A DNA stretch of 64,000 nt from Pseudo-nitzschia pungens (GCA_037355855.1 CM074758.1:3693001-3757000), one strand, 5' to 3'; counted from the stretch's first letter, positions 31,617-42,827 are shown. The notes: generated by a model from the letters alone, not told the origin. Made by a program: numbers and translations.

Positions 31617-33735
31617 CTAAGGTCCAGTAAGCCAGGCACGTAGGAGAGCAGCCTCATGTTGGTATGGCTGCACCGGGGGTGCAGGTGCGGCATACTGCTT
31701 CCTGGCAAGGTGGATGGTTGCAAGCCACTGCCGCTTGGCAGTCAGGGTGTAACCTTGTAGGACTTGGAAAGAGGTTTGTAACAGGGAGTGTGACTGGGGA
31801 AGTGCACCAGCTGCACCAATGGCCAATTCAGAGGAAATGCTGGAAGCATCAAGAGATTGGTATTGTTCAGCATCAAGGGTGCCCCCAGGACCATGGAGCC
31901 GTTCATTCCTATAGGTCCAAAGATCCCAGGAGGTAAGAAAGAACTGATGGATGATAGCTGTAGCCCAACGTCTGGGAGAGCGCTTGCTTCCAATGTGGGA
32001 GTAGTAATCAGCCTGGATTTGATACCAGCGAGGAGACCACCTACCAAGGAGCCAGTTGTGCCAACCAATTGTCCTCTGTGCCCTGACAGCAGAAGCTATT
32101 GCAGGGGAGTTGGATGAGGGATAAATGGTCTGGCCCTTCCGAACTCTGGTGAGAAGATCCACAATGGCAGCAACCAATGATGGATCAGTCTGCTCAACTT
32201 CAAGCCTCTTCTGCAGGGGTCCCTTGAAGGCAGACAAACTATGCGTGAGAGCCCCAGGGTCCTTGCAGGAGAGCACATGAGAAACCTTCTCGTTGTCTGC
32301 ATCACACAAGGGGCACCTGGAGTGATCCTGATGCTGGTAGTGAAGGAGTTGGTTGCCAACACCAATGCAGCCAGAAGCAAACTTGACGAACCACCTTTGC
32401 ATGCCAGGAGGGAGGCGTTTGAAGGCAGACTGATGGACACACCAATGGATGGAACTCAAAACAGGTTGGGGAATGGGGATATCATGGTGGGTCTGCCAGT
32501 ATTGGAGAAGAGGAGGACCAGAAATAGCAACATGCAAAGCCTGCTGATCAAACCTTGAGCACTTGCAACCATTGAGAGAAAATGCCCAGGGCTCAAACAC
32601 AAGTCTGGGATAGTGATAGGCAGAAGCTCTATGGACAGAGAGAAATGCCTTGGCCATGCCATCAACCTGATGATTGCGAAGGGCCCACCAATCAAGAAAG
32701 AATCCAGATTGATGGCCCTGAACCCACTGAAAGTGCACAGAGATTGGCAGGGCAGAAAGCATGTTTCTGATGACATAGATGTAATCAACAGACTTCTGGG
32801 AAATAACCAATGGCCAGGATCCCTGAGCCTGTTTGAGAGCTGTGTTGCCATCAAGGGCAATGGTGATAGAGCCAGAGGCAATATCAAACAGGCTCACCAG
32901 AGCAGTGCAACAGGTGAGAACCCCAATGATGCCTGCCAGTTCACTCCTGTAGGATGACTGATCCTCAGGGGATCCACTCACAAAATTACAGCCAGTGAGG
33001 AATAAAGAGGTAGTCTTTGTCGAGGTGTTGGGTGACAGGATGAAGGCAGAAGTTCTTCTGAGAAGATCCGGATCATATGAACCATCACAGACAGCACTGG
33101 CAGTACCGCTCTGAATGGCAGCAACAAGGGCCTGACAGCCAACCTGAGGCAGGGAATACTTGTGGAGAAGTACTCTTGGAGTGCATCAAAGGCATCAGCA
33201 GGAGAAGCTGGAAGGGACTCAAATGGATTGTACTCCAGAGGATCCATGTCAGGGGGCTCAGAAACAAAGGCTGAGGACCCAACCACGCGTACAACTTGGC
33301 CTCGGATCACAGGGGAGACAAGCACATCAGCACAGGCTGGTTTATCAGAAATGATTTCAGAAGTGAACCTGTATCTGCCCCTGCATTGGGAGGTGCCCAC
33401 AATCCAACCAGTAGAAGTTTTGGAGAATATCCTATTGGTAGATGGAGACAAAAACCAAGGCCAACGAGAAGCTGTCTGGGGAGAGAGCCAATGCCCAAGG
33501 TGAAAGGAAGGAGCCAGTGCCCTGGCTGCAGGGGGTGGACAGGGGGGTAGAAAACAGGTCTGAAGAGCCTTGGTCCAAAGGCGCTGTGCTGCTGGAGGCC
33601 AAGGGGGAGGACATCGCGGCCAGTCAAGATGATCTCTCAAGTGGTTGGAGGATGTCAACTGGAAAGCCATGGGAGCAAGTCTTGTCCCATCTGGGGTACA
33701 AATATCAGCAAGGGACACAGCCTTGAGGGACATCC
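31617..33735 (-). pseudogene. LINE ORF C-terminal part: RNase H and zinc knuckle
   Basis: The RNase H domain starts near 33,100 (VCDGSYDP with the first catalytic Asp) and continues through SSYRSELAGI (Glu), ALDGNTAL (Asp) and VQGHQ. A C-terminal CPLCDADNEKVSHVLSC motif matches the zf-RVT type that follows RT in many LINEs. The frame shifts near 33,105 between the upstream region (ADICTPDGTRLAP, typical of the post-RT region) and the RNase H, so the protein is broken. Stop at 31,617-31,619. Confidence 0.82.
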
Positions 33736-34016
33736 TGTAACACTTTAGAGTAGAAAATTCGAGTGAATGAAAAATTGTGTGTTCATTAATATTTTACAAC
33801 GTGGGAATGGAAATTCTAAAGAGGGGGAAATGAGCGATGAGTCTCGCCTTGCGCCCTTGCGCGATCATCGCTCATACATATATTATCCATCCGCGATTAA
33901 CATATAATCCACCTGACGTCCGTTCAGTATGCAAGCACATACGGGATACAATTAATTATCAGTCGTGACTGGCCGTACGTCCGTCGTAGGTTAGTCGTGC
34001 GCGTCACCATGTGACA
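33736..34016 (-). repeat. G3 3' LTR
   Basis: 281 bp, TG...CA ends. The coding-strand sequence just before it, TTATGGGGAACTA, is the likely polypurine tract. Confidence 0.9.
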
Positions 34017-34029
34017 TAGTTCCCCATAA

Positions 34030-37000
34030 TTAAATGGAGATGGTAAGTGTGCAGAAATGATCGGCGGACTCGTTGGAAACTTCTTCAGTGTCTTCGGAAT
34101 TTTCTTCGGCGTTTACGTCGGACCTCTGTGGTTCTTTGTATGGCGTTAGTTTTCGGATGTTCACTGTTTCGGTGGTCGAAGGCGTCGTTTGTAATTTCAC
34201 GGTACCGTTTGAGTGTACTTGTACAATTTCGAAGGGACCTTTCTTGCGAGGCTGCAGCTTGTCCGGGTCTGGTTCTTGCATCCATACTCGATCATTGATT
34301 CTGAATACATGCTCGATTCGGCTTCGATTGTGTCTAATTAGGTTGGTATCGATGCCTTGTTGGCGCAGTTGTTGCAAGGCTAGCAGATTGGCTGTAAGAG
34401 GTATATCCACGAGCATATCACGATTGAATACCAGGGCTCCGGGAGATGCCTTGAGAGATGCGTTCATAGCACACCTGGAGGCATGCATACAGGTCGATAA
34501 AGCATTGTCCATCAGTTGCGTCATCCTGGTGTTCGGTTGAGGTGGATTGACATGTACTAGGATTCTTAAGACGTCGGCAATGGTGTGGTGAACTCTTTCG
34601 CAAATCGCGTTGGACTGGGGGTTCTTCACAGTGGTTGGTACTGCTTGAATGCCATACTTCGAGAGGGTTGCTTGGAATTCAGGTCCTAGGAATTCCCCTC
34701 CATTGTCGTGGACACATCTGAGGGGTCTTGGATATCTGGAGAGCCAACAATTCTTGAACTGGTCTGAAACATGTTGGGAGGACTTGTCTCTGATCCGGAT
34801 GATTTCTAGTAGGTTGGTGACTGGATCAATGCATGTAAGCGCTCTGAAGGTGTAGGTCTTATTCTGGGCTGTTATTTTCCAGGGGCCGATGAGGTCAACA
34901 TGTACTTCACTAAATGGCGTCAGGGGCGCTTCTTTGGCCGGTAGTTTGCCATATTGAAACTGCCTATTCTTGTATTTGAGGCAATGGTCGGGGCATACAT
35001 ATTCGCGGCATAATTTGTCTAGATCTTCAGCAAAGAAGCGTTCGGAGATCGTTTGATATAGCCTGGTGGATCCACAATGACCCAGCAAGAGGTGGTACCA
35101 TTTGATCGTGTCGGGCACTAGAGAAGGTGGGATGTATATCTTCCACTTGTCGGGCTTCGTGATATTGGCATAGCATAGAATGTTATGTCCTTCAATTTCT
35201 TGGTAGAAGAATGTTTTGGAGTTTGCCTTGAAAGAGAGCTTGTTGTCCTTGGCTTGATGGTTGTAGATGGTATTGTAATTTACAGGGCATTCCATGTCTT
35301 GAATCGTGGGTAGATTGACCAGGCACTCATTGTTCAGCAGACACGATTGGAGTTCATAATCTGCGTCATGGCACAAGTGTTGGAAGACGCTTGGAAGTTC
35401 TGTAAGAAACAGTTCTTCTTCTTGCTCTGGGACTTCCAGTTTCAGGAAATCAATCAAAGTTCCCTTACCAAGGGCTTCTTTCTTCCCCACAGTAGGTGGA
35501 TCCATCCGGGGGAGCCGGGAGAAGGCATCAGCTAAGACATTAGATTTGCCTTCGACATAGGTGAGATTAACACCAAATTCTTCTAGGAAGAGTCTCCATC
35601 GGAGGACTCGTTGGACCGACAGGGTCCTGAAGGTTAGGTTCTTATGGTCGGTGTATACGTTGATAACACCACCAAGGAGCATTTTTCGGTACTCCTTGCA
35701 ACACAGAACTATTGCGAGGAGTTCTTTTTCCATAGTAGTATAGTTCTTTTGGGCTTCAGTTAGTTTCTTTGACCAATAGGCAATGGGCTTGCCATCTTGT
35801 AGAATAGCAGCGCCCAGTTGTAGGTCGGAGGCATCAGTGTACAGTTCAAAGGGCTTGTTAAGGTCCGGATAGGTATTCAGCGCATCCGCTGCTACCATGG
35901 CTTTCATTTCTTGAAAGGCTTTATCTTGAGCAGGGCCCCAAGTGAAGGCTGTTGATGAAGGTGCTTTGCGTTGCTTGCCTTTCATGACAGCTGCTTGAGG
36001 GGTTTTCTTGGGGCCACCGGTGATATCAAAGAGAGGAGCTAGGATATGAGATCTGCGAGGCCACATATCTCTGTAGTATCCCACTGCTCCTAGGAAGGAC
36101 TTGACTTGAGTGACAGTTCGGGGCCGATCCATTCGTAGGATGGCTTCAATTTTCTTCTTCCACGGCTTAACAGCTGTAGGCGTCATCCAGTAACCAAGGA
36201 AATCGGTTTCTTGTACAGCCCAATCACACTTGAGTGGGTTGCACTTTAGCCCATTTTGGTTGAGCCTGTCAAGGATCTTGTCAATAGTCTTCATGTGGTG
36301 GTCGAAGGATCCATCAGTCCATATTCCTATATCATCGATGTATACCGTGCAGTCGGTGTCTTGTAGGATATCTTCCATGAGCTGTTGGGCTACATCTGGG
36401 GAGACTTTGACACCCATTGGTAGTCTCTGGTATTCATAGCAACCATATGGCGTTACAATGGTACAGAGCTTCTTGCTTGCGTCATCTAGTTCAAAGCAGT
36501 AGTATTGCATGGACAAGTCAATCTTGGTGAAGTGCGTGTATTTGCCCCGCTTGTTCATGATGTCTTGTATCCTTGGGATTGGATAAGGACGTCTTTCAAG
36601 CAGTTGATTCAGTTCTCTGAAGTCTGATACCCATCGAACTCTGTTGTCCTTCTTTGGAACAATGAATGTAGGAAACGCCCATTCGGCTGGTCCCGTGCAC
36701 CTTTTGAGTACTCCATCATTACAAAGATTCTGGAGCTCCCTTTTGAATAGGTCTTCTCTCTTGTATGCAACTGGATAAGGCTTCTTGTGGATGGGCTTTG
36801 CTCCGGATTTGAGTCTTAGAGAGATCTTCTTGTGTGGATATCTTCCGAGTTCTCCGTTAAACACGTTGGGATACTTGTTGAGGACTGCTTGGAATTGTTT
36901 TTGCTCTGCTTTGGACATGTGGGCTTGTTGACCCGCGACTGTAGATGGGTCGACTTCTTGGTAGGCTCGGTCTAGGATGACCTTGGACTTGTATGGATTG

Positions 37001-38004
37001 GCAAAGGTGAGGTCGTCAGCAAAGAGTTCAGCATCTTCAAGCTCTTCCATTAGACCTTGGTAGTCTCTGTTGGATTGGTAGATGGATAGATCTTTCATTG
37101 GGACTGTTCTGTTCATCCACTGGACTGTAGCCGATTCGAATAGCAGATTAATCTTTGCTAGGTGGAGGAAGTCTCTCCCTAGTATCAGATCATATCGACA
37201 GTCCGGGGAATTGAAGAGTCGTGCTTGTTGCTTGATGATAGTGGTGCTGCCAAACTCCTGTAGCTTGATGTTCTTCATGGTAACATACTCTGTAGTATCG
37301 AAGGAACCACTAGCTGTCGTGGTTATCACCTTGTGTTGGGACATGGTTGGTATGGTGCCGAATGGTAGTGCTCGTTTGTTGATTAGTGTCGTGGTTGATC
37401 CACTATCGAGTAGTGCGAGTAGTGGTCTTGCTTTGAGAGGTATGCCTTGTATAAACTGTACGTTGGTTAATAGAATAGGAGCCACGTTGCTCATCTTCGT
37501 ATTCGATGCCGGTTGATTTTGGGATGATTTTTCTGCTGTATTTCCAGCAGTTGACAGCAGTTTCGAATAATTTTGCTCCAGCGCACCTCCATGGGTGTTG
37601 TCTTTAGTTTTGCTGGGATTGCTTTGGAATATTTTGGCTGATCCGGTGGACCAGGTCCTTGTCAGGAGACATGATTGTCCTGATATTGCTGCTGCTGCCG
37701 TTTTATCGATCGATTTTTCTGTCGATTCGTTGTTTGCGTCTGTACCCTTGGATCTCCGGGGATCCATTGTCGATTCGGTTTCCTTTTCGGAGTCGGATCG
37801 ACTTCTTTTGTTATTAATATTATTTGCTGAGCGCTCAACAGGACTCCATCCTGTAGGTTCCTTCCCCTCTTTTTCCGGGAGATCTCCTCCATGCGACTTC
37901 CCAGTCAGCTGTGCTGAGCTGGCATCCAGGGCCTGTGGCGCCGGAGGCAAGGTGATTGCTGGTTGAATAGGGCGCTTGGCCCGGGGTGGCTTGTGCTTGG
38001 TGAC
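34030..38004 (-). CDS. pol: G3 Pol: protease, RT, RNase H, integrase
   Basis: About 1,324 codons follow the gag TGA in the same frame. Domains in order: Pro/Lys linker, protease (LLALLDSGSTTTLINKRALP), RT (VSDFRELNQLLERRPYPIPR, YIDDIGIW), RNase H (YTDASD, YTDHKN), integrase zinc region (HLLLGHCG, CPDHC), catalytic core (DLIGPW, VHDNGGEF, ICERVHH) and a GPFEIVQVHSNGTVKLQ module. Against G2 it carries small in-frame differences (for example SSTAFTWG), so it is a related but distinct subfamily. The acidic tail (EENSEDTEEVSNES) is longer than in G2. No ATG opens the frame; expression is probably as Gag-Pol by readthrough. Confidence 0.93.
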   Translation of the reverse strand, partial: VTKHKPPRAKRPIQPAITLPPAPQALDASSAQLTGKSHGGDLPEKEGKEPTGWSPVERSANNINNKRSRSDSEKETESTMDPRRSKGTDANNESTEKSIDKTAAAAISGQSCLLTRTWSTGSAKIFQSNPSKTKDNTHGGALEQNYSKLLSTAGNTAEKSSQNQPASNTKMSNVAPILLTNVQFIQGIPLKARPLLALLDSGSTTTLINKRALPFGTIPTMSQHKVITTTASGSFDTTEYVTMKNIKLQEFGSTTIIKQQARLFNSPDCRYDLILGRDFLHLAKINLLFESATVQWMNRTVPMKDLSIYQSNRDYQGLMEELEDAELFADDLTFANPYKSKVILDRAYQEVDPSTVAGQQAHMSKAEQKQFQAVLNKYPNVFNGELGRYPHKKISLRLKSGAKPIHKKPYPVAYKREDLFKRELQNLCNDGVLKRCTGPAEWAFPTFIVPKKDNRVRWVSDFRELNQLLERRPYPIPRIQDIMNKRGKYTHFTKIDLSMQYYCFELDDASKKLCTIVTPYGCYEYQRLPMGVKVSPDVAQQLMEDILQDTDCTVYIDDIGIWTDGSFDHHMKTIDKILDRLNQNGLKCNPLKCDWAVQETDFLGYWMTPTAVKPWKKKIEAILRMDRPRTVTQVKSFLGAVGYYRDMWPRRSHILAPLFDITGGPKKTPQAAVMKGKQRKAPSSTAFTWGPAQDKAFQEMKAMVAADALNTYPDLNKPFELYTDASDLQLGAAILQDGKPIAYWSKKLTEAQKNYTTMEKELLAIVLCCKEYRKMLLGGVINVYTDHKNLTFRTLSVQRVLRWRLFLEEFGVNLTYVEGKSNVLADAFSRLPRMDPPTVGKKEALGKGTLIDFLKLEVPEQEEELFLTELPSVFQHLCHDADYELQSCLLNNECLVNLPTIQDMECPVNYNTIYNHQAKDNKLSFKANSKTFFYQEIEGHNILCYANITKPDKWKIYIPPSLVPDTIKWYHLLLGHCGSTRLYQTISERFFAEDLDKLCREYVCPDHCLKYKNRQFQYGKLPAKEAPLTPFSEVHVDLIGPWKITAQNKTYTFRALTCIDPVTNLLEIIRIRDKSSQHVSDQFKNCWLSRYPRPLRCVHDNGGEFLGPEFQATLSKYGIQAVPTTVKNPQSNAICERVHHTIADVLRILVHVNPPQPNTRMTQLMDNALSTCMHASRCAMNASLKASPGALVFNRDMLVDIPLTANLLALQQLRQQGIDTNLIRHNRSRIEHVFRINDRVWMQEPDPDKLQPRKKGPFEIVQVHSNGTVKLQTTPSTTETVNIRKLTPYKEPQRSDVNAEENSEDTEEVSNESADHFCTLTISI

Positions 38005-39009
38005 TCAGGGGAGCCACACCAGCTCGCCGTCGATGCTTCTCTCGCATCGACCACCATAATCGGTGTGATAGGACTCTATGGCTGCTTGGAGGTGAGCCTG
38101 GAAGGTCTCGTTGCTCCCAGTTTTAGGTCCTTTAGTTTGATTTTTGCCCTTGTTGTAATTCTTGGAGTATCTGTTATTTGGGCACTCGGACCAGTCATGG
38201 TCGTGTCCCGAGATACGGCAAGGGTTGGATTTCTTTTTGTTGGAGGAGTTGTTCCCCTTGTTGTTGTTGTTTCGTTTGCGATTAGATGAATTCGGGTTAT
38301 TAGAAGCATTAGGACGTCTCCCGTTGCTCTTGTTGCCCTTGTTCTTTCGAGATTGTCTTTCGAGACAGCTCATATGGTCCACGATGAATTGGATCGTGGT
38401 GGTCTCCTGCACTCCACTGTGGATGCGTCCGAAGTCTTCGATCCATGCTGTCGGGAAGGTGTGCAGCAGGATGGTGAGCTTTTCAGTTCTGGATAGCGGA
38501 GAGGCTGTGCCGTGGAGCTTAGTGGTGTATTTGAGGAGCATGACAATTCTGTCGGCGTGTGTCTTGCAGGTCGAATCCAGCTTCTTCTTGCAGTCTGGCC
38601 CTCTGAGGTAGGCATGCATGATATCTCGAGCGTCGTTGGCATTGCAGTAGAGCTTGACAAAATCTGTAATTGCCAAGGTATATCCTTCAATCACCTCTTG
38701 ATCGTATTCAATCTTGTCGTTTTCGTCCCGGATGAGGTCATTCCATTGTGTTTGTGCGTCGGTATTGAGGCACCGAGCAAAATGGGTGATATATCTGTGC
38801 ATGGGTAGCTGCAGTTCTCTTGCCGCGTTGCGAAATGACTCTTCTACGTACAGGAGCTCTTCTAGGCCTCCTTTGTCCGTGAACAAGGGGACCTTCAGGC
38901 TATCGGTGTTGCCCTCAGCGTCGTTGTGATAGAGGGTCACAAGCTTCGGCTTGCTGCGATCGAAGGAGCTCTTGTAGCTGATTGGGGGGTCTCTGTAGAT
39001 TCCGGACAT
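38005..39009 (-). CDS. gag: G3 Gag
   Basis: 334 residues from the ATG at 39,009 (MSGIYRDPPISYKSSFDRSK), in line with the start of G2 and G4. A capsid-like helical region is followed by an Asn/Lys-rich basic stretch and the knuckle CRISGHDHDWSEC (C-x4-H-x-H-x4-C). It ends VWLP then TGA, with pol downstream in the same frame. Particle-forming, RNA-binding protein. Confidence 0.9.
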   Translation of the reverse strand: MSGIYRDPPISYKSSFDRSKPKLVTLYHNDAEGNTDSLKVPLFTDKGGLEELLYVEESFRNAARELQLPMHRYITHFARCLNTDAQTQWNDLIRDENDKIEYDQEVIEGYTLAITDFVKLYCNANDARDIMHAYLRGPDCKKKLDSTCKTHADRIVMLLKYTTKLHGTASPLSRTEKLTILLHTFPTAWIEDFGRIHSGVQETTTIQFIVDHMSCLERQSRKNKGNKSNGRRPNASNNPNSSNRKRNNNNKGNNSSNKKKSNPCRISGHDHDWSECPNNRYSKNYNKGKNQTKGPKTGSNETFQAHLQAAIESYHTDYGGRCERSIDGELVWLP

Positions 39010-39148
39010 CGTGGCTGGTTGAAGGTTGGATAGTTGCTTGTCAGGGATAGAAGGTACCCCTGTTGTTGAGGATAAGGATGTTTATTATTTGGTGATGAAT
39101 TCAGTACTGAGTTCTACTGTTCCTACTTAAGGCGGACAGTAATTACTG
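39010..39148 (-). other. G3 leader with LTR-adjacent palindrome
   Basis: Directly after the 5' LTR the coding strand reads CAGTAATTACTGTCCGCC; the first 12 nt are a perfect palindrome shared with G2 and G4. Confidence 0.6.
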
Positions 39149-39429
39149 TGTAACACTTTAGAGTAGAAAATTCGAGTGAATGAAAAATTGTGTGTTCATT
39201 AATATTTTACAACGTGGGAATGGAAATTCTAAAGAGGGGGAAATGAGCGATGAGTCTCGCCTTGCGCCCTTGCGCGATCATCGCTCATACATATATTATC
39301 CATCCGCGATTAACATATAATCCACCTGACGTCCGTTCAGTATGCAAGCACATACGGGATACAATTAATTATCAGTCGTGACTGGCCGTACGTCCGTCGT
39401 AGGTTAGTCGTGCGCGTCACCATGTGACA
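39149..39429 (-). repeat. G3 5' LTR
   Basis: 281 bp and apparently identical to the copy at 33,736. Confidence 0.9.
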
Positions 39430-40091
39430 CATCCGAATGTGATTCAAGAGGGACAAGTCAGCACCTCTAAAGCCAGCTTTGACAAAGGCTTGCATGAGAT
39501 AACAGTCATTGGAACGAAGCAGAGGAAGGTCTGGGAAGTCTTCAACCAAGCTCACAGGGTGATCAGAAAAGAACTTCCACATGTGCCGGTACCAGCAGGG
39601 AGTAACGTATGAAGCAAAGGGATGATAGGGTGTGACACCAAGATGAAGAGGGAACCCAAGTTCAAGCCTAAGAGCTTCAGCAGTTAGCCTGAGAATCCTG
39701 CCAGTTTGAGAGGACCAAACAGATTCCTGAAAGAGAGTAGCAATATGGCTAAACTCTTGGAGAAGATATGGATGGATGAAACCAAAGCCTTGATAAAGGG
39801 AGGGACCAAAGAATACATGTCTAGGAAATGTTCGGGACATCCCTGCTTTATCCAGCACTGGAACAAGGGCTGGGTGAAGAATCTTTGTCCAAGTACCCTC
39901 ATCAATTTGGGTGACAGGCATGGGGTATTCAACAGACTTCATGAAAGAATACTTGAAGGTATAGAGGGAAGCCCTCTTCTCACACTTGGAAGCCTTGAGT
40001 TGAGTCCCAAAAGACTGAGACTGGGACTTCATGTGAGCAATCTGGGCGTCCTCATTGCCATCCATGGAGATAAAACCCCAAGGGTTTTGTC
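39430..40091 (-). pseudogene. LINE ORF fragment, post-RT region
   Basis: The frame from about 40,065 to 39,430 includes MSRTFPRHVFFGPSLYQGFG, the conserved stretch found downstream of the RT core in LINEs of this type, and would continue across G3 into 33,735 leftwards (LNHIRM to SLKAVSLADIC). The RT core itself is lost. Confidence 0.75.
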
Positions 40092-40132
40092 AGCATGTTA
40101 CATAGTGCCTCATGATTGAACGAATCCCACAG

Positions 40133-41879
40133 TTAAGCCAACCAGTGACTCATCGAACAATCTGAGTCATTTGATTGACTTAATTCGATATCTGCGGATT
40201 CAGTTGGCGAAGGCTCCGACTGATTCGATTCCCGATATGGAGTCAGCTTCCGAATATTCACTGTTTCTACTACCGAAGGAGCTCGTTGTAACTTTACGGT
40301 TCCGTTCGTATTGACTTGCGTGATTGGAAAGGGACCAAGCTTCCTGGGTTGTAGCTTGTCCGGATCTGGCTCCTGGATCCATACTTTGTCATTGACTTGG
40401 AAGGTGTGGTTGATACGCTTGGCATTATCTCTGAGTAGATTCTTGTTAATCCCTTGTTGCCGGAGCTGTTGCAAAGCTAACAGGTTGGATGTTAGTGGCA
40501 GATCAATCAGCATGTCCCGGTTGAATACTAGGGACCCTGGGGATGCTTGTAAGGCAGCATTAACAGCACATCGAGAGGCATGCATGCAAGTTGCCAGGGC
40601 ATTGTCCATGAGCTGACTGGCTCTGGTGTTGACTTGAGGGGGATTTACATGAACTAAAACTCTGAGAATATCAGTGACGGTGTGATGGACTCTTTCACAG
40701 ATGGCATTAGACTGGGGATTCTTCACTGTGGTAGGAATGGACTGAATCCCATACTGCTTGAGTGTAGTTTGGAATTCAGCTCCTAGGAATTCACCACCAT
40801 TGTCATGGATGCATCTGATAGGTCTTGGGTATCTTGAGAGCCAACAGTTCCTGAATTGGTCTGAGACGTGTTGCGAAGACTTGTCTCTGATTCGGATGAT
40901 CTCCAGTAGGTTGGTGACTGGATCAATACAGGTTAGGGCTTTGAAGTTATAGTTCTTGCCCTGGGCTGTGATCTTCCATGGGCCTATGAGGTCCACATGT
41001 ATCTCGTTAAATGGGGCTAGTGGAGCTTCTTTTGGTGGTAGCTTCCCATACTTGGAGTGCTGGTTCTTGTACTTAATGCAGCTGTCGGGGCAGATGTAAG
41101 TCTTGCAAAGATTGGATAGATTGTCAATGTAGAATCTTGCGGAGATAGTTTGATATAACCTGGTGGATCCACAATGACCCAACAGAAGATGGTACCATTT
41201 GATGGTATCATTGGAAAGAGAACTTGGTATGTATATGCGCCAGTTGTCTGGGTTCGATTGGTTGGCATAGCAGAGGATGTTATTGCCTTCTAGTTCTTGG
41301 TAGAAGAAGGCCTTGGATTGGATCTTGAACTTGATGGTAGGATCTTTCTGTTGATGGAGATAGATATTGGAATAGTTCACCGGGCATTCCAGGTCTTGGT
41401 TATTTGGTAGGTTAACTAGGCACTCATTATTCAGCAAGCAGGCTTGTAGTTCGCTGTCTGCGTCATTGCATAAGTGCTGAAATAGGTTCGGGAACTCTGT
41501 TAAAAACAGTTCTTCATCTTGTTTGGGGACTTCAAGTTTCAAGAAATCGATTAAGGTGCCCTTTGTGAGGGCTTTCTTCCCTTCAGTAGGTGGATCCATC
41601 CTGGGGAGTCTGGAGAATGCGTCAGCAAGAACATTCTTCTTGCCTTCCACATAAGTGAGGTTGACACCAAATTCTTCAAGGAATAGTCTCCACCGGAGGA
41701 CTCGTTGAACCGATAGGGTTCTGAAGGTGAGGTTCTTATGGTCGGTGTATACATTGATGACACCACCAAGTAGCATTTTTCTGTACTCTTTGCAGCAGAG
41801 TACTATTGCGAGGAGTTCTTTCTCCATAGTAGTGTAATTCTTCTGGGCATCAGATAGTTTCTTGGACCAATAGGCTATT
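40133..41879 (-). pseudogene. pol: G4 pol, 3' half (RNase H end, integrase)
   Basis: Starts at the C1 junction within IAYWSKK and runs through MEKELLAIV, YTDHKNLTF, integrase zinc region (HLLLGHCG, CPDSC), DLIGPW, IHDNGGEF, ICERVHH and GPFPITQVNTNGTVKLQ to a stop at 40,133-40,135. All integrase catalytic residues are present. It is separated from its 5' half by nearly 16 kb of C1. Confidence 0.88.
41875..41879. repeat. C1 target-site duplication CTATT (left copy)
   Basis: CTATT here and at 57,696-57,700. The uninterrupted gypsy frame (..PIAYW..) needs only one copy. Confidence 0.85.
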
Positions 41880-41880
41880 A

Positions 41881-42827
41881 TGAAGATATCCAGTGTGCTA
41901 CCATCTGTGCTAAGGCTCCTGTGTAGGAGAGTGTACTGGGACTACAGGCAGCAGCCTCCAGTAACTGACTAACAGGTGCTGAGCTGAGTGCTAGAGCTGT
42001 GTGCTAATTGCTAGCATACAGGCTCAGCAACAGGCTTAGCAACAGGCTTAGCAGCAGGCTTAGCAGCAGGCTTAGCAACAGGCTTAGCAGCAGACCTATA
42101 TCCTACTATCCTGTTTAGTATGGATGCTAGCAGAGTTTACTAGGGTCGCCGCGTACGATTTGTACCAATCGTACGTACCCCGAGTAAAGCACCTGTTATG
42201 GTGTAGCTAAATGCTACAGGGTTAGGGTTGCTAAGGCTACGAGATACTGAAAGATGCTAGCCTACCATGGTACCATGCTAAGATACCATGCTACCGCCGG
42301 GGCCAGGTCATTGGTGTATAATATGTACCATGACTGGATGCCCGGCCCAAACAGTTACCCAACGCGCTAGCATACGTGAGTTATTATCGCTAGCACACGA
42401 TTGGATATAATTAAGCGAAGCTTAATTAAGCAAAGCTACGCTACGATACTCCGATACGCTACCCGTAGAATACAGTACCAGAGCTACAGAGCTCTGTTAT
42501 TATACGAGTTATCGGAGCGCTGTCACGATACGATACAGAGCTGAGCGCTTTGGCTCAGCTCCCCTTTATTCACTCTTTCTTTTATACTCTAAAATAAACA
42601 CACCTATCATGCCCTCCTTTACGACCGATTCCGATGTACCTCTAGGGAAGTGCCTTGTATTGCTTGAGCGTATGCAATAGACCTTGAACAGTCCACTGTA
42701 GACTCACGATTTGCCAGGACTTTACGTGTTATTATTGTTAGGGCTTTCCCCTATTTTTAGACCAGTACGAGATAGTTCATATCTACGATTAAGTTCCCCG
42801 AAGACCGCTGACGAGCGGATATCAACA
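41881..42827 (+). repeat. C1 5' LTR (also the empty site for T)
   Basis: 947 bp with five to six AGGCTTAGCARC repeats (42,028-42,090). The uninterrupted word CCCCTTTATTCACTC at 42,561-42,575 is the empty site of T. Confidence 0.93.

Larger units (their letters stand above)
33736..39429 (-). mobile_element. Ty3/gypsy element G3, complete, TSD CATCC
   Basis: LTRs at 33,736-34,016 and 39,149-39,429 are both 281 bp (TGTAAC...GTGACA) and I found no difference between them. CATCC flanks it at 33,731-33,735 and 39,430-39,434. Gag and pol are both open. It landed in the LINE ORF and is the best candidate here for a currently mobile element. Confidence 0.95.
31514..40091 (-). mobile_element. Non-LTR retrotransposon (LINE), 5'- and 3'-truncated, split by G3
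   Basis: LINE sequence occupies 31,514-33,735 and 39,430-40,091, with G3 between. The last 190 bp or so of the 3' UTR and the (ATT)n tail seen at 20,330-20,634 are missing at 31,514. The 5' end stops inside the reverse transcriptase region at about 40,091. Confidence 0.85.

Noticed and set aside
39424..40119. Plus-strand frames opposite the LINE (for example 39,706-40,119)
   Set aside because: The minus strand carries the conserved LINE stretch; the plus frames are shadows.
42216..42236. Telomere-like GGGTTAGGGTTG in the copia LTRs (also near 15,255, 31,210 and 51,050)
   Set aside because: It is a single short word within each LTR copy, not an array; it follows from shared LTR ancestry.
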